IMG/VR virus record: IMGVR_UViG_3300047551_003174
Location: 1-36,891 of that record
Source of the DNA: a virus
DNA: 36,891 nucleotides
Reading direction: 5' to 3' (one strand)
Within the stretch, counting starts at the first letter, position 1. The number at the start of each line of letters is the position of its first letter. Of this stretch, positions 1-8,287 are shown in pieces. The position numbers and the translations under genes were made by a program. The notes below the pieces were generated by a model, which was not told where the DNA came from, searched no databases, and worked only from the letters and a program-made list of their open reading frames with translations.

Positions 1-213
1 GAAGTACCTGCCGATCCAGACGACCCTGACGATCCAGAAGTACCTGCCGATCCAGACGACCCTGCCGATCCAGAAGTACCAGACGACCCTGACGATCCAG
101 AAGTACCTGCCGATCCAGACGACCCTGCCGATCCAGAAGTACCAGACGACCCTGACGATCCAGAAGTGCCTGATGTACCAGATGTGCCAGAAGATCCCGA
201 TGCTCCAGAACTA
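1..213 (-). repeat. Collagen-like Gly-X-Y coding repeat, 63-bp higher-order unit
   Basis: This DNA is built of 9-base and 12-base blocks arranged as 36-bp and 27-bp subunits. A 63-bp combination occurs twice in tandem (37-99 and 100-162), preceded by one 36-bp subunit, and the array degrades towards 213. It encodes GSS/GTS/GSA triplets on the minus strand. The array is visibly GC-richer (TCG, GGG, GCA codons) than its flanks. It continues past the left edge, so the copy number is unknown. Confidence 0.9.
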
Positions 214-755
214 CCTAATACATCAAATCTTATAGATTTAGGTACAGAATTTGGATCAGTCGTAATTTGTATTCCAGTACCAGCAACAAATTCTATAGTA
301 TCTAATCCCTGAGCAACTAAATCTTGTTGACCATCAACTTGCCAAGTTTTAAAAGTTGAATTTAAAGAAATTTTAACAGCACCACTAGTTAAATCAGTAA
401 CATCAAAACCCGCCTCAGTATCAAATCTTAAAGCTGTTACATTACTAACAACACCAGAAATTGTTGATCCACTAATATAACTTACTTCCAAACTTGAAGA
501 ACCAGATCCTTCATTAAATTTGATTAATTGAGAATTATCTATTCCATCTTTATACCAATATTTATATGAAGTTCCGCCGTAAATCAGACGAACTTCCATC
601 GATTGAAATCTAACTCCAGATGGAATACTAGAATTAGCTTCATTTTTAGCAGCTGATTCGTTTAAACCTGTATACGGACCAGACCAACTATCAACCGGAT
701 AAGGGTTGACAGGCTGCACACCAAAAGGTAATTGTAATCCAGTCGTTAATGGCAT
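1..755 (-). CDS. Tail fibre/adhesin with collagen-like repeat (partial, C-terminus off the window)
   Basis: My translation of the minus strand from the ATG at 755 gives an open frame of about 251 codons that reaches the left edge without a stop. The start is MPLTTGLQLPFGVQ, three bases after the stop of the upstream gene. Residues 1 to about 180 are a non-repetitive, Ser/Thr/Gly-rich, beta-type region. From about residue 181 the chain becomes Gly-X-Y triplets (GSS, GTS, GSA). Such collagen-like stretches are common as trimeric stalks in phage fibres. Lying last in the tail-tip operon after the J homologue and a large adhesin, it is probably a receptor-binding or side fibre. The distal receptor-binding end would lie outside the window, so its target is unknown. 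No Shine-Dalgarno sequence is visible (CGAACATAATAT before ATG). Confidence 0.85.
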   Translation of the reverse strand, partial: MPLTTGLQLPFGVQPVNPYPVDSWSGPYTGLNESAAKNEANSSIPSGVRFQSMEVRLIYGGTSYKYWYKDGIDNSQLIKFNEGSGSSSLEVSYISGSTISGVVSNVTALRFDTEAGFDVTDLTSGAVKISLNSTFKTWQVDGQQDLVAQGLDTIEFVAGTGIQITTDPNSVPKSIRFDVLGSSGASGSSGTSGTSGTSGSSGSSGTSGSAGSSGSAGTSGSSGSSGTSGSAGSSGSAGTSGSSGSSGSAGT

Positions 756-758
756 ATA

Positions 759-3482
759 TTATGTTCGTGTTACTTGATGTCTATGGTTTGATCCATATGG
801 AACAGCATTTGTCATAGTATACACATTATAAGTTGAAGTATCTCCAGTATAATTAGCGACAGCAAAAGACGATTGAATATAATTTGCAGTTATATTTGCA
901 TTTAAAGCGTCTAAATCAATAACTTCAGAAACGGATAAACTAGATGGCATAGCAGCAGAAAATATTTTTTCTGTTGTACTTGTATTTAAAGTGAAAGGAT
1001 TACTTCCATCTGTAAAAATTTTAGAAGATAAAGATCGAACACCCGCTGAATTCGCAGGAGCAGAAGCTGTCGGACCGTAAAAAATAAAATCAAGAAAATT
1101 AACAGAACTACTAGAAGAATAAACTTGTGACGATAAATAAGATTGATAATCGTCAATTATTTTTACTCGATAAGATAAACTAGAAGCAGTTTTTAAAGAC
1201 GAATCATTATGCCCAGTAGAAGTAATACTAGTTGTTCCCGGACCTATTGAAACTGGCGAAGCTATATCTACCCAAGAACCAGCTCCATTTAATTGATATT
1301 GCCATTGATAACTAGTTAAATTGACATTAGTTGAATTTCTAGTAACCGTTCCCCCTAATGTTGAATCAATATGCCCTTTTTCTCTTTTAGAATCGGTTTC
1401 TGGACTTACTAAATTATTTCCTAATATAGACAATGACGCCGTAGGAGCAGAATATGAAGATGGAGTAATTGTTAACAATGATATACCAGTAGAACCAGCA
1501 GTATCTGTTACAAGATAACGATAATAAAAACCAGAAGTGTTATAATTTGTATCGGTTAAAGAATGAGTAAAGCTATCGGGAGTTGTAGTTCCGCTTGCTA
1601 AAACAGACCAAGAACCAACATTGCCCCTTCTATATTCTAACGACGCGCCAGATACAGATGCCCCTAAAGTATTAACAGCATAACTAAAATTTAAAACATT
1701 ACTAATAGCTGTTTGATTAAAAGCTATACTAGTAGATGAGGTTAAAGAAGTAGTTACATCTAAATTTTCACGCAAAGCCATTTCAATTACATCTTTTGGA
1801 GTTTTCCCTGAAGCTGGTATTGTATCTCCATTTAAATACTTTCCGAAAGTTTTACCAGAAGCTATAGAAACAACTAAATCACCAGTAAAATATAAAGATT
1901 CAGGAACTGCACCTGAGCCCAGATCATGAACACCCGTGGTAGCATAATCGATTCCGCTTTTTGGTATATAAATTATATCTGAAAAATCAGTATAAGAATC
2001 TTTTGAAATAACTCCTCTTATTTTGACTTCATAATCAGCCGAATAAAAAAGAGGAATATAAAAACGAGGCTCCACCCCCGCTAAAACAATTGAACCTGTC
2101 GGATAATTTAAATTAATTTTTTCAGCAATTAAAACACCAGTATAATTTCTTAAATAATTTAATCCGCTTACATCACCAGTAGAAAATCCACCATAATAAC
2201 CAGAATCATAGATTCCTGATAAAATACCCCCAGATGGATAAAACTGAAAAGAGCCTGATCCAGCATCAAAATAATAATTTAAAAATAATTTATCTGAATT
2301 TATTGATCCAGAATCAAAATTGATAGAATATAGCAAATCAGAAACATTACCTGTATAAACACCAGACGGAAAGGAGCCTTTTGAATCGGTATAAACAGTA
2401 TGTTTTTGCCATTTTATTCCACTACCATCATCTGAAACAGAAAAAATTGGTGTAAAACCTGAGCCTGAATAATATGGATTAACACCATTATCAGAATTGA
2501 CAAATGCCCCAGAACCAGTGCCAAAACCAATAAAATCTATATTCTCAATAAAAGGACTAGAATAATTATATATTCTATGAATTCCATTTGAACCAGTAGA
2601 TCCACTTGGAGAAATATGAATTTCATAATCCAAAGGAACGCTTGAAGAATTAATCGCCCATTTTAATAAAAAATAACGTTCATAATTTTGAGCAACAGAA
2701 TCATAGTTTACAATAACACCGCCAGTAACCGCTTGAGGCTTAGTATCAAAAAGCTGAGTATTAATTGGACTTGGTTTTATTTGACCAATAAAATAAGCAG
2801 TTCCAGTATTATAATAATCAATTACATTTAAACGGTAATAATCTTTTGAAAAATCAGAAGCGTTATAAAAAACCGAAGAACTTAAATCGCTAGAAACAGA
2901 ATCAGTAACTAAACTAAAAGAAGGAGAAGAGCTTTTTTCAAAAAAAACAGTTCTCGCATAAGCTTTATTTTCTAAATCATAACTACAAAAAATTCCATTA
3001 TTTAAATCAAAACTAACATCAGAAAAATAAGGTATTTCAAAATTTAAAACAAAAACACCTTGAGCTGTTTGATTTGCCGAATTATAAGAAGTAACAACTA
3101 TCCTGCAATCTCTTAAATAATTTACATCTGAGTATAAAGTTTTTGATAAATTAAATAATCCACCAATATTAAAATTAAAAGAAGATTCTCTAAGAGAAGA
3201 ATTTAAAACAGAAACGGGTGAATTATTTTTATCAAGCAATTCAACCCTAAAATAAGAAAAAATACCATCATTTAAATTAGCTTGCGATTGCGTAACTGGA
3301 TCAATGACATTCCAACTAAATGAAAGATTTTGCGAATTAACTTTAATTAACCTTGCAGGAACCGTTGTGGCAAAACCATACTCTTGCTGATTTGTTATTT
3401 CAGTTGAATCTATATTACAAGTCAAATTCTGAAGCTTATAAGCTCCATTGGCCAAATTGTTGGATGAATTTTCTATAAACAT
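759..3482 (-). CDS. Large tail-tip adhesin / tip-associated fibre protein
   Basis: A 907-residue protein immediately downstream of the J homologue (1-base gap) and upstream of the collagen fibre gene. The sequence is almost entirely beta-prone, rich in Ser, Gly, Tyr and Asn, with no signal peptide or membrane segment. The first ~500 residues look like several Ig/Fn3-type or lectin-like strands. A module beginning near TFGKYLNGDTIPASGKTPKD, followed by FNQTAISNVLNFSYAVN, is of a type I recall from predicted structural proteins of aquatic phages; I cannot verify that here. The C-terminal third has repeated Fn3-like segments (SLEYRRGNVGSWSVL, YQWQYQLNGAGSWVDI). The role is inferred from position: host contact at the tail tip. 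The start at 3482 follows the previous stop directly and has no strong SD. Confidence 0.8.
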   Translation of the reverse strand: MFIENSSNNLANGAYKLQNLTCNIDSTEITNQQEYGFATTVPARLIKVNSQNLSFSWNVIDPVTQSQANLNDGIFSYFRVELLDKNNSPVSVLNSSLRESSFNFNIGGLFNLSKTLYSDVNYLRDCRIVVTSYNSANQTAQGVFVLNFEIPYFSDVSFDLNNGIFCSYDLENKAYARTVFFEKSSSPSFSLVTDSVSSDLSSSVFYNASDFSKDYYRLNVIDYYNTGTAYFIGQIKPSPINTQLFDTKPQAVTGGVIVNYDSVAQNYERYFLLKWAINSSSVPLDYEIHISPSGSTGSNGIHRIYNYSSPFIENIDFIGFGTGSGAFVNSDNGVNPYYSGSGFTPIFSVSDDGSGIKWQKHTVYTDSKGSFPSGVYTGNVSDLLYSINFDSGSINSDKLFLNYYFDAGSGSFQFYPSGGILSGIYDSGYYGGFSTGDVSGLNYLRNYTGVLIAEKINLNYPTGSIVLAGVEPRFYIPLFYSADYEVKIRGVISKDSYTDFSDIIYIPKSGIDYATTGVHDLGSGAVPESLYFTGDLVVSIASGKTFGKYLNGDTIPASGKTPKDVIEMALRENLDVTTSLTSSTSIAFNQTAISNVLNFSYAVNTLGASVSGASLEYRRGNVGSWSVLASGTTTPDSFTHSLTDTNYNTSGFYYRYLVTDTAGSTGISLLTITPSSYSAPTASLSILGNNLVSPETDSKREKGHIDSTLGGTVTRNSTNVNLTSYQWQYQLNGAGSWVDIASPVSIGPGTTSITSTGHNDSSLKTASSLSYRVKIIDDYQSYLSSQVYSSSSSVNFLDFIFYGPTASAPANSAGVRSLSSKIFTDGSNPFTLNTSTTEKIFSAAMPSSLSVSEVIDLDALNANITANYIQSSFAVANYTGDTSTYNVYTMTNAVPYGSNHRHQVTRT

Positions 3483-3483
3483 T

Positions 3484-6400
3484 TTAAGAAGTTGGATTTA
3501 TGAAAATATCATTTATTCCCATCATATACACTCTTAAATACTCAAATGAAACATTCATTTCAACTTTAGGAGCTGCAATAAAAGTAGAATTTTGATCGCC
3601 AACTCGCCAAGCATAAGAAACTTTTTTAGAGTTAATCACATATTCTACAATAAAACCCTTACAATCAGAGTTTCTTGTTATAGCGTACTGATAAATAACA
3701 GAATTTTGTATTTCAATAACAGAAATTAATTCTGCATACGTATCGTCATTATAATCAGAAGCAGATATTATATAATCAAACCTATCAGAAAGAGAAAAAG
3801 CTTTAGAATCAATCCTAACATAATTATTTTGACTGGAAACCGGAATAAGGTTAACAGGAATTATTTTTTGAAGATTTTCAGATGCATTAGAATAAAGCTT
3901 ATTAACTTGTAAATTTTGTTTGTTTTCTATATATGTGAATTTTGATTTTTGATATTCAGCCGCGCTAATATCAAACTCAACTAGACTTTTTTCTTTGATT
4001 GCTATAATTCTATATTGTTTAGAAAAAGATAGAGAAGTATCGGCTATATTTTTATCATAAATCCATAAAGCAGAGGGGAAAATAGATAATAGATTTCTTC
4101 TTTGCTCTATAGAAGTTGCTTTTAAAGTAACTTGAGTTCTAAAATTACCATCTAAAGATGTATCAAAAACTTCAAACTTATAAATATATGTGGGCTGAAG
4201 TTGATCTATCTGTGAATCGCGAACAAAATCATTAGTTATACTTTCTGAATTTAAATCTTCAATAGTTTTAGTAGGAGTTGGAATAATAAAAGATAAAATA
4301 TCTCCAGCTTTAATGAAATCATATTTATCATCCAGAACCAATATTTCATCAACAATACTAACAACTCGACCGCCTCTTCTGCCAGCTAGTTTTAACTCAT
4401 CTGCAATGCTTATCACATTTCCAGGAGAAAGAAGCAAACATTCAGGACCTGCCGTAAAAGATATTATCTCTTCTTCAACTTGGTTAGTAACTAAAAACCA
4501 TTCACCAATTCTTCTTGCTTGCGATTTAGATGTAATACCAAAACCAATAATTTCTTTTTCTACATAACCATATCGTCTAATATTTACCTGATCTTCAACA
4601 TAAATAGTTTTATCTTTAAAAGAATCAGATTCATCAGAATAAACAACTTTAGCAACAGTATATCTAGTATCTTTTGAAGTACCAGCATAACTAAAAATAC
4701 CATCTTTTACATTAGAATTATTGAAAAAATAACTTGAAGATTTTGGCCTATCATTATCAAAATTTATAAAACTATTTGACCAATAAACCATTCCCTTAAA
4801 GACCGATGAAATATTATTTAATAAATTTATAACATCAGTTTCGTTAGAAATAGAAATATTACACCTAAAACGAGGCTCTACCAATGGAAGAAAACCATCA
4901 TATCTACAAGCAGAGACACCACTATTTGAAACATAATTTCTTCTTTCGTCATCTGTGAAAACGGTTTGCGTTTTCATGTACTCAATAAAACCAAATAAAG
5001 AACTTGCAGAATCAGTAGATAAATTATTAGATTGAGCAAGAACAGAAATTAATTTTTCAATAGACGCCTGATAAATATTAGAAGTTAAATTATTCTGAGA
5101 TAAATAGCTTTGAATATAAGTCTTTAAACCCGGTATAGAAGAAAATAATTTATGCAATCCAAAAACATTAACTAGATTAATAACAGCTTCTTTTCCAGAT
5201 GAATCTATTGAAACCGAAACGACAATGGCTTGATAAGATTTAAAAACTTCAATAGGCTGACCATCATCATCCTCATCGATAAATTTTAAATTTACAAGAT
5301 CTATTATTGCACCGGGCTGGAAAAAATTATTTAGACTGTAAGAAGAAGTAACTCTAACAAAATTATAGTTAATACTTTTTATATAACATACCGGAAATTT
5401 AGATATATTATTTGTAGGCACCATTTCATCACAGTATTTAGCGATTTTATATAAATTCCATTTATCAGCCAATCCTTCTTCAAAAGAAAATTTACCAAGA
5501 CCGTATCTATAATTTGTAATTATATCGTATAAAATCCAAGCCGGATTATCACTCCATCTTAAAACAGAATCAAACTCACCATTCCAAAAACCATCATAAA
5601 TTTTCGCCTCTGCATCATAATTTTCTGGAACTTTAATTTTAAGGCATTTTAAATCAAAACTTCTATTCGGAGGTTGAGAAAAACCTCTACCATCAAAAAC
5701 GCTTAAAAAGTAACAACTATTAGGGTATTTATATTTTAAAGAAGTAACTTCGGTAACACCATAAACACCAACGTTTCTTGAATTTCTAAAGTTTGTTGCA
5801 TCTTGTTTTGCCGACAAATTGTATATTTTTATATAAGGCTGAAGGCCAAAATCAAAATCTGAAATATCTAGAAAAAGGTCAAAATTATAAGGACTAGTTG
5901 CAATACCATTAACAGAATGAAATATATATGCTTTATATCGATCTGTTAATTTATATCCAATTTCTATACCAAAAACAACAGAGTTAGCAATTGTACTTCC
6001 TTCGTCAGTTGTATTATATAAAGCATTTATCTTAAGAGTCAAAAAAAGATAATCTGTATTAGCATCTTTAATTTCATGATATGCACCAAAACATTCTTCA
6101 AAATTCTTAGATGTAAAAATATTTAAAAAATCGAAGTTTTGTTTTAAATAGTTTAGATTTACATTTCCAACTGTTTGACCATTATCTAAAATAGAAAGAC
6201 TAGAAACATGCTGTTCTCCTTTCAAAAAAACAGGAGAAACTGGTTTTTCAATACCATATAAAGTTTTATCAAGAGAATAAAAAACGCCTGGATTATTGAA
6301 TGAAAAATCTCCTATTCCACCTAACGGTAAATATGTTTGAAATTCTGTTCCGGGCCTTGAATAAACTTGAAGACGGTTATAATTAAAAGAATTAGTTAAA

Positions 6401-6735
6401 TTATTTTTAATCGGATAATCATTTAAATAAATTCCCTTTAATATTTCAGTATTATTTTTCCCTTCATCAAACAAAACAAGTTCATTTCCATTTGGATCAA
6501 CTAAACCAGCTATCGGGCCTTCTCCAATTAAATCTTGAACAAAATATTTAGAACTCGACTCAAGCACAGATCTATCGGTTTTTGTTGTAAAAGGAGTAAA
6601 ATTTGTATTGATATTTAAATAATCAACAAGTTTTCCAGCAAATTTAGAAAAAGTTAAATTTTGGCTTTGAAGTTCGTTTCCATCTGAAGGATCAGACTGA
6701 CGCTTTCTTATTTCTGTTACTCGGTTTAACGCCAT
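3484..6735 (-). CDS. J: Tail tip attachment protein J homologue (central tail hub/fibre)
   Basis: About 1083 residues, similar in size to lambda J. Two J-family hallmarks are visible: an N-terminal segment with VQDLIGEGPIAGLVDPNGNE followed by GIYLNDYPIKN, and a mid-protein stretch LRWSDNPAWILYDIITNYRY then GLGKF. Later SPGNVISIADELK matches the hub-domain strand pattern of the family. The C-terminal ~200 residues are Fn3-like beta sequence. Lambda J forms the trimeric hub and central fibre and recognises the receptor. It lies directly after the I-like genes, as in lambda. I prefer the ATG at 6735 (MALNRVTE), one base beyond the upstream stop, matching the spacing of neighbouring genes. An upstream in-frame ATG at 6762 adds MVIFQLLFN and would overlap the previous gene by 26 bases. 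Confidence 0.88.
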   Translation of the reverse strand: MALNRVTEIRKRQSDPSDGNELQSQNLTFSKFAGKLVDYLNINTNFTPFTTKTDRSVLESSSKYFVQDLIGEGPIAGLVDPNGNELVLFDEGKNNTEILKGIYLNDYPIKNNLTNSFNYNRLQVYSRPGTEFQTYLPLGGIGDFSFNNPGVFYSLDKTLYGIEKPVSPVFLKGEQHVSSLSILDNGQTVGNVNLNYLKQNFDFLNIFTSKNFEECFGAYHEIKDANTDYLFLTLKINALYNTTDEGSTIANSVVFGIEIGYKLTDRYKAYIFHSVNGIATSPYNFDLFLDISDFDFGLQPYIKIYNLSAKQDATNFRNSRNVGVYGVTEVTSLKYKYPNSCYFLSVFDGRGFSQPPNRSFDLKCLKIKVPENYDAEAKIYDGFWNGEFDSVLRWSDNPAWILYDIITNYRYGLGKFSFEEGLADKWNLYKIAKYCDEMVPTNNISKFPVCYIKSINYNFVRVTSSYSLNNFFQPGAIIDLVNLKFIDEDDDGQPIEVFKSYQAIVVSVSIDSSGKEAVINLVNVFGLHKLFSSIPGLKTYIQSYLSQNNLTSNIYQASIEKLISVLAQSNNLSTDSASSLFGFIEYMKTQTVFTDDERRNYVSNSGVSACRYDGFLPLVEPRFRCNISISNETDVINLLNNISSVFKGMVYWSNSFINFDNDRPKSSSYFFNNSNVKDGIFSYAGTSKDTRYTVAKVVYSDESDSFKDKTIYVEDQVNIRRYGYVEKEIIGFGITSKSQARRIGEWFLVTNQVEEEIISFTAGPECLLLSPGNVISIADELKLAGRRGGRVVSIVDEILVLDDKYDFIKAGDILSFIIPTPTKTIEDLNSESITNDFVRDSQIDQLQPTYIYKFEVFDTSLDGNFRTQVTLKATSIEQRRNLLSIFPSALWIYDKNIADTSLSFSKQYRIIAIKEKSLVEFDISAAEYQKSKFTYIENKQNLQVNKLYSNASENLQKIIPVNLIPVSSQNNYVRIDSKAFSLSDRFDYIISASDYNDDTYAELISVIEIQNSVIYQYAITRNSDCKGFIVEYVINSKKVSYAWRVGDQNSTFIAAPKVEMNVSFEYLRVYMMGINDIFINPTS

Positions 6736-6736
6736 A

Positions 6737-7354
6737 TTAAATAGAAGCTGAAATATTACCAATAGAAGAATTTTGATTATTTAAAATCTGACTCGAATCA
6801 TAAATTAAATCAAAATTAAAAATTAAACCATTTATAACGCTTGATCCCAATTTTAATCTTCCATAGTTTAAAGAAACAGGGGTATTTCTAGCGGCAATAT
6901 TATCTTTATTTCCAAAAATATAAGAAGAAGTTTTCAAACCAGAACCAGCGCCCTTCGAACCCATTAATTTAGAAATCAAATAACTTATTCCATAAGAAAC
7001 AGCAGCAATAATTAAAACAGTAACAACAGCTGCCCAAAATTTAGATAAACCAATGGCTACTAAAGTTGCGATTAAACTTGTAGCGAAGTTAAAATTAGAG
7101 CATGGAATGATATCAATTTTTTGAGCATCTTTAATATCAAAATTTAAATCTTCGTAGTCTTTGCAAAATAATTTACCATCGATAACAACAGCAAAACCAA
7201 AACATGATTTTTTGATTTTATTAATTTTTTTATTATAATCTGTATAGTTACAAGATAAAGATTTAAAAATATCTTTAAAAGCAACAACATTCAGTTTAAT
7301 TTGCTGACAAAATAATTTTTTAAGCAAACCATGAAAAATAATTGTTTTAATCAT
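6737..7354 (-). CDS. I: Tail assembly protein I homologue, copy 2
   Basis: 205 residues. The N-terminus (MIKTIIFHGLLKKL) and following ~80 residues fit the beta-grasp-like N-terminal part of lambda I proteins. A hydrophobic stretch (ATLVAIGLSKFWAAVVTVLI onward) resembles a membrane-active helix pair. The C-terminal part has NTPVSLNYGRLKLGSSVI, the NxPVPxxYGRLxxGS signature I associate with this family. It is a clear paralogue of the preceding gene, sharing the KTSSYIF-NKDN-A-RNTPV block. Start and stop overlap the neighbour by 4 bases (ATGA), implying translational coupling. Family knowledge: I acts in tail-tip assembly with K, L and J; whether both copies enter the virion is unknown. Confidence 0.85.
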   Translation of the reverse strand: MIKTIIFHGLLKKLFCQQIKLNVVAFKDIFKSLSCNYTDYNKKINKIKKSCFGFAVVIDGKLFCKDYEDLNFDIKDAQKIDIIPCSNFNFATSLIATLVAIGLSKFWAAVVTVLIIAAVSYGISYLISKLMGSKGAGSGLKTSSYIFGNKDNIAARNTPVSLNYGRLKLGSSVINGLIFNFDLIYDSSQILNNQNSSIGNISASI

Positions 7355-7929
7355 ATTTTTGCGCTTAATAAATTTGTAGCTACAGAACCTTGATTCTGTT
7401 CAGTAAAAACATCAAAATTACTAGCTAAATCAAAATTTAAATTAAATGAGCTTAAAATTTGAGAACTTAATCTTAAACGACCATAAGACATAGGAACAGG
7501 CGTATTTCTCTGAGCCAAATTATCTTTATTATTAAAAATATAAGAAGAAGTTTTTATTTGATTAGGTTGTTTTGGACTTAATAATTTTGACAACAAAAGA
7601 CTAATACCTATAGAAATTGCAACAAAAATAACAGTATTAATAGCAAAAGCCGCCCAAGCACTCACTTTAATACTTGTAAAAGCAATCGTAGCTGTAGCAG
7701 CCGCAGAAAATGTACACAAAGGAATCAATTCAATTCGTTTTATTCTATTAAAAATAGAATCTAAATACTTTATATTAGTAATTATTTTTCCATCAGCAAC
7801 TATAATCATAGCATTAGAGTCAAAATTTCCAACAATACAAGAAATCAATTCTTTAAAAGAATAAACATTCGCCTCAAACATCGGGCAAGTCAATTTCCTT
7901 AGTAAACCATGTAAAACGACCTGTTTCAT
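7351..7929 (-). CDS. I: Tail assembly protein I homologue, copy 1
   Basis: 192 residues with the same architecture as the next gene: an N-terminal beta-grasp-like region (MKQVVLHGLLRKLTCPMFEA), a hydrophobic alanine-rich middle (SAAATATIAFTSIKVSAWAA, then INTVIFVAISIGISLLLSKL), and a C-terminal RNTPVPMSYGRLRLSSQIL motif. The start at 7929 is needed to keep the HGLL-KL N-terminus shared with the paralogue, so the 56-base overlap with the K-like gene is probably real. In lambda the K and I genes also overlap. The tandem copy follows at once, making an I-I-J order rather than the usual I-J. Confidence 0.85.
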   Translation of the reverse strand: MKQVVLHGLLRKLTCPMFEANVYSFKELISCIVGNFDSNAMIIVADGKIITNIKYLDSIFNRIKRIELIPLCTFSAAATATIAFTSIKVSAWAAFAINTVIFVAISIGISLLLSKLLSPKQPNQIKTSSYIFNNKDNLAQRNTPVPMSYGRLRLSSQILSSFNLNFDLASNFDVFTEQNQGSVATNLLSAKI

Positions 7930-8287
7930 TGTTAATATTTACACTTAAAAAACGATTATAATTTAAACTATATATTATAATGGGAATATCGTAATTTTTT
8001 AAAAAAAATATATCTTCCTCCGAAGGCTTAAGCAAATGCAAATGACTATGAAAAGAAAATAAAATTTTTTTATTAACTAAATCAAAAAAAAATTCTGCTG
8101 GAGGAATATAAGAATGACAAGAATTATAAACAGATTCATAATGAAAAATGTTTAAATTTTCATCGACTAAACCACCTGTTTCAAAAGGATAGTTTTTTAA
8201 CAATAAATGCTTTATCTGCAATAAAATATGTTTATGTTTGATAATTATATGGTCTAGTTCCCGGAAATCCTCCATAAGGCAATCCAT
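7874..8287 (-). CDS. K: Tail tip protein K-like, MPN/JAMM metalloprotease domain only
   Basis: 137 residues. A JAMM-type zinc site is readable: Glu36 in PFETGG, His80 and His82 in FHSHLH, Ser89 and Asp92 in KPSEED. This is the MPN domain of lambda K, which sits between L and I exactly as here. Two differences stand out. The His82-to-Asp92 spacing is one residue shorter than the usual HxH-x7-S-x2-D. The NlpC/P60 cell-wall hydrolase domain found at the C-terminus of lambda K (199 residues) is absent. The start at 8287 overlaps the L-like gene by 56 bases; Met5 (8275) is an alternative. Likely role: tail-tip assembly or a proteolytic step during it. Confidence 0.87.
   Translation of the reverse strand: MDCLMEDFRELDHIIIKHKHILLQIKHLLLKNYPFETGGLVDENLNIFHYESVYNSCHSYIPPAEFFFDLVNKKILFSFHSHLHLLKPSEEDIFFLKNYDIPIIIYSLNYNRFLSVNINNETGRFTWFTKEIDLPDV

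Noticed and set aside
1-330. A long plus-strand open frame encoding acidic EVPADPDDP-type repeats opposite the collagen repeat
   Set aside because: It is the complement of a Gly-Ser-Ala triplet repeat, has no start in the window, and ends at a stop soon after the repeat. The minus-strand frame has a proper ATG, operon position and fibre-like sequence.
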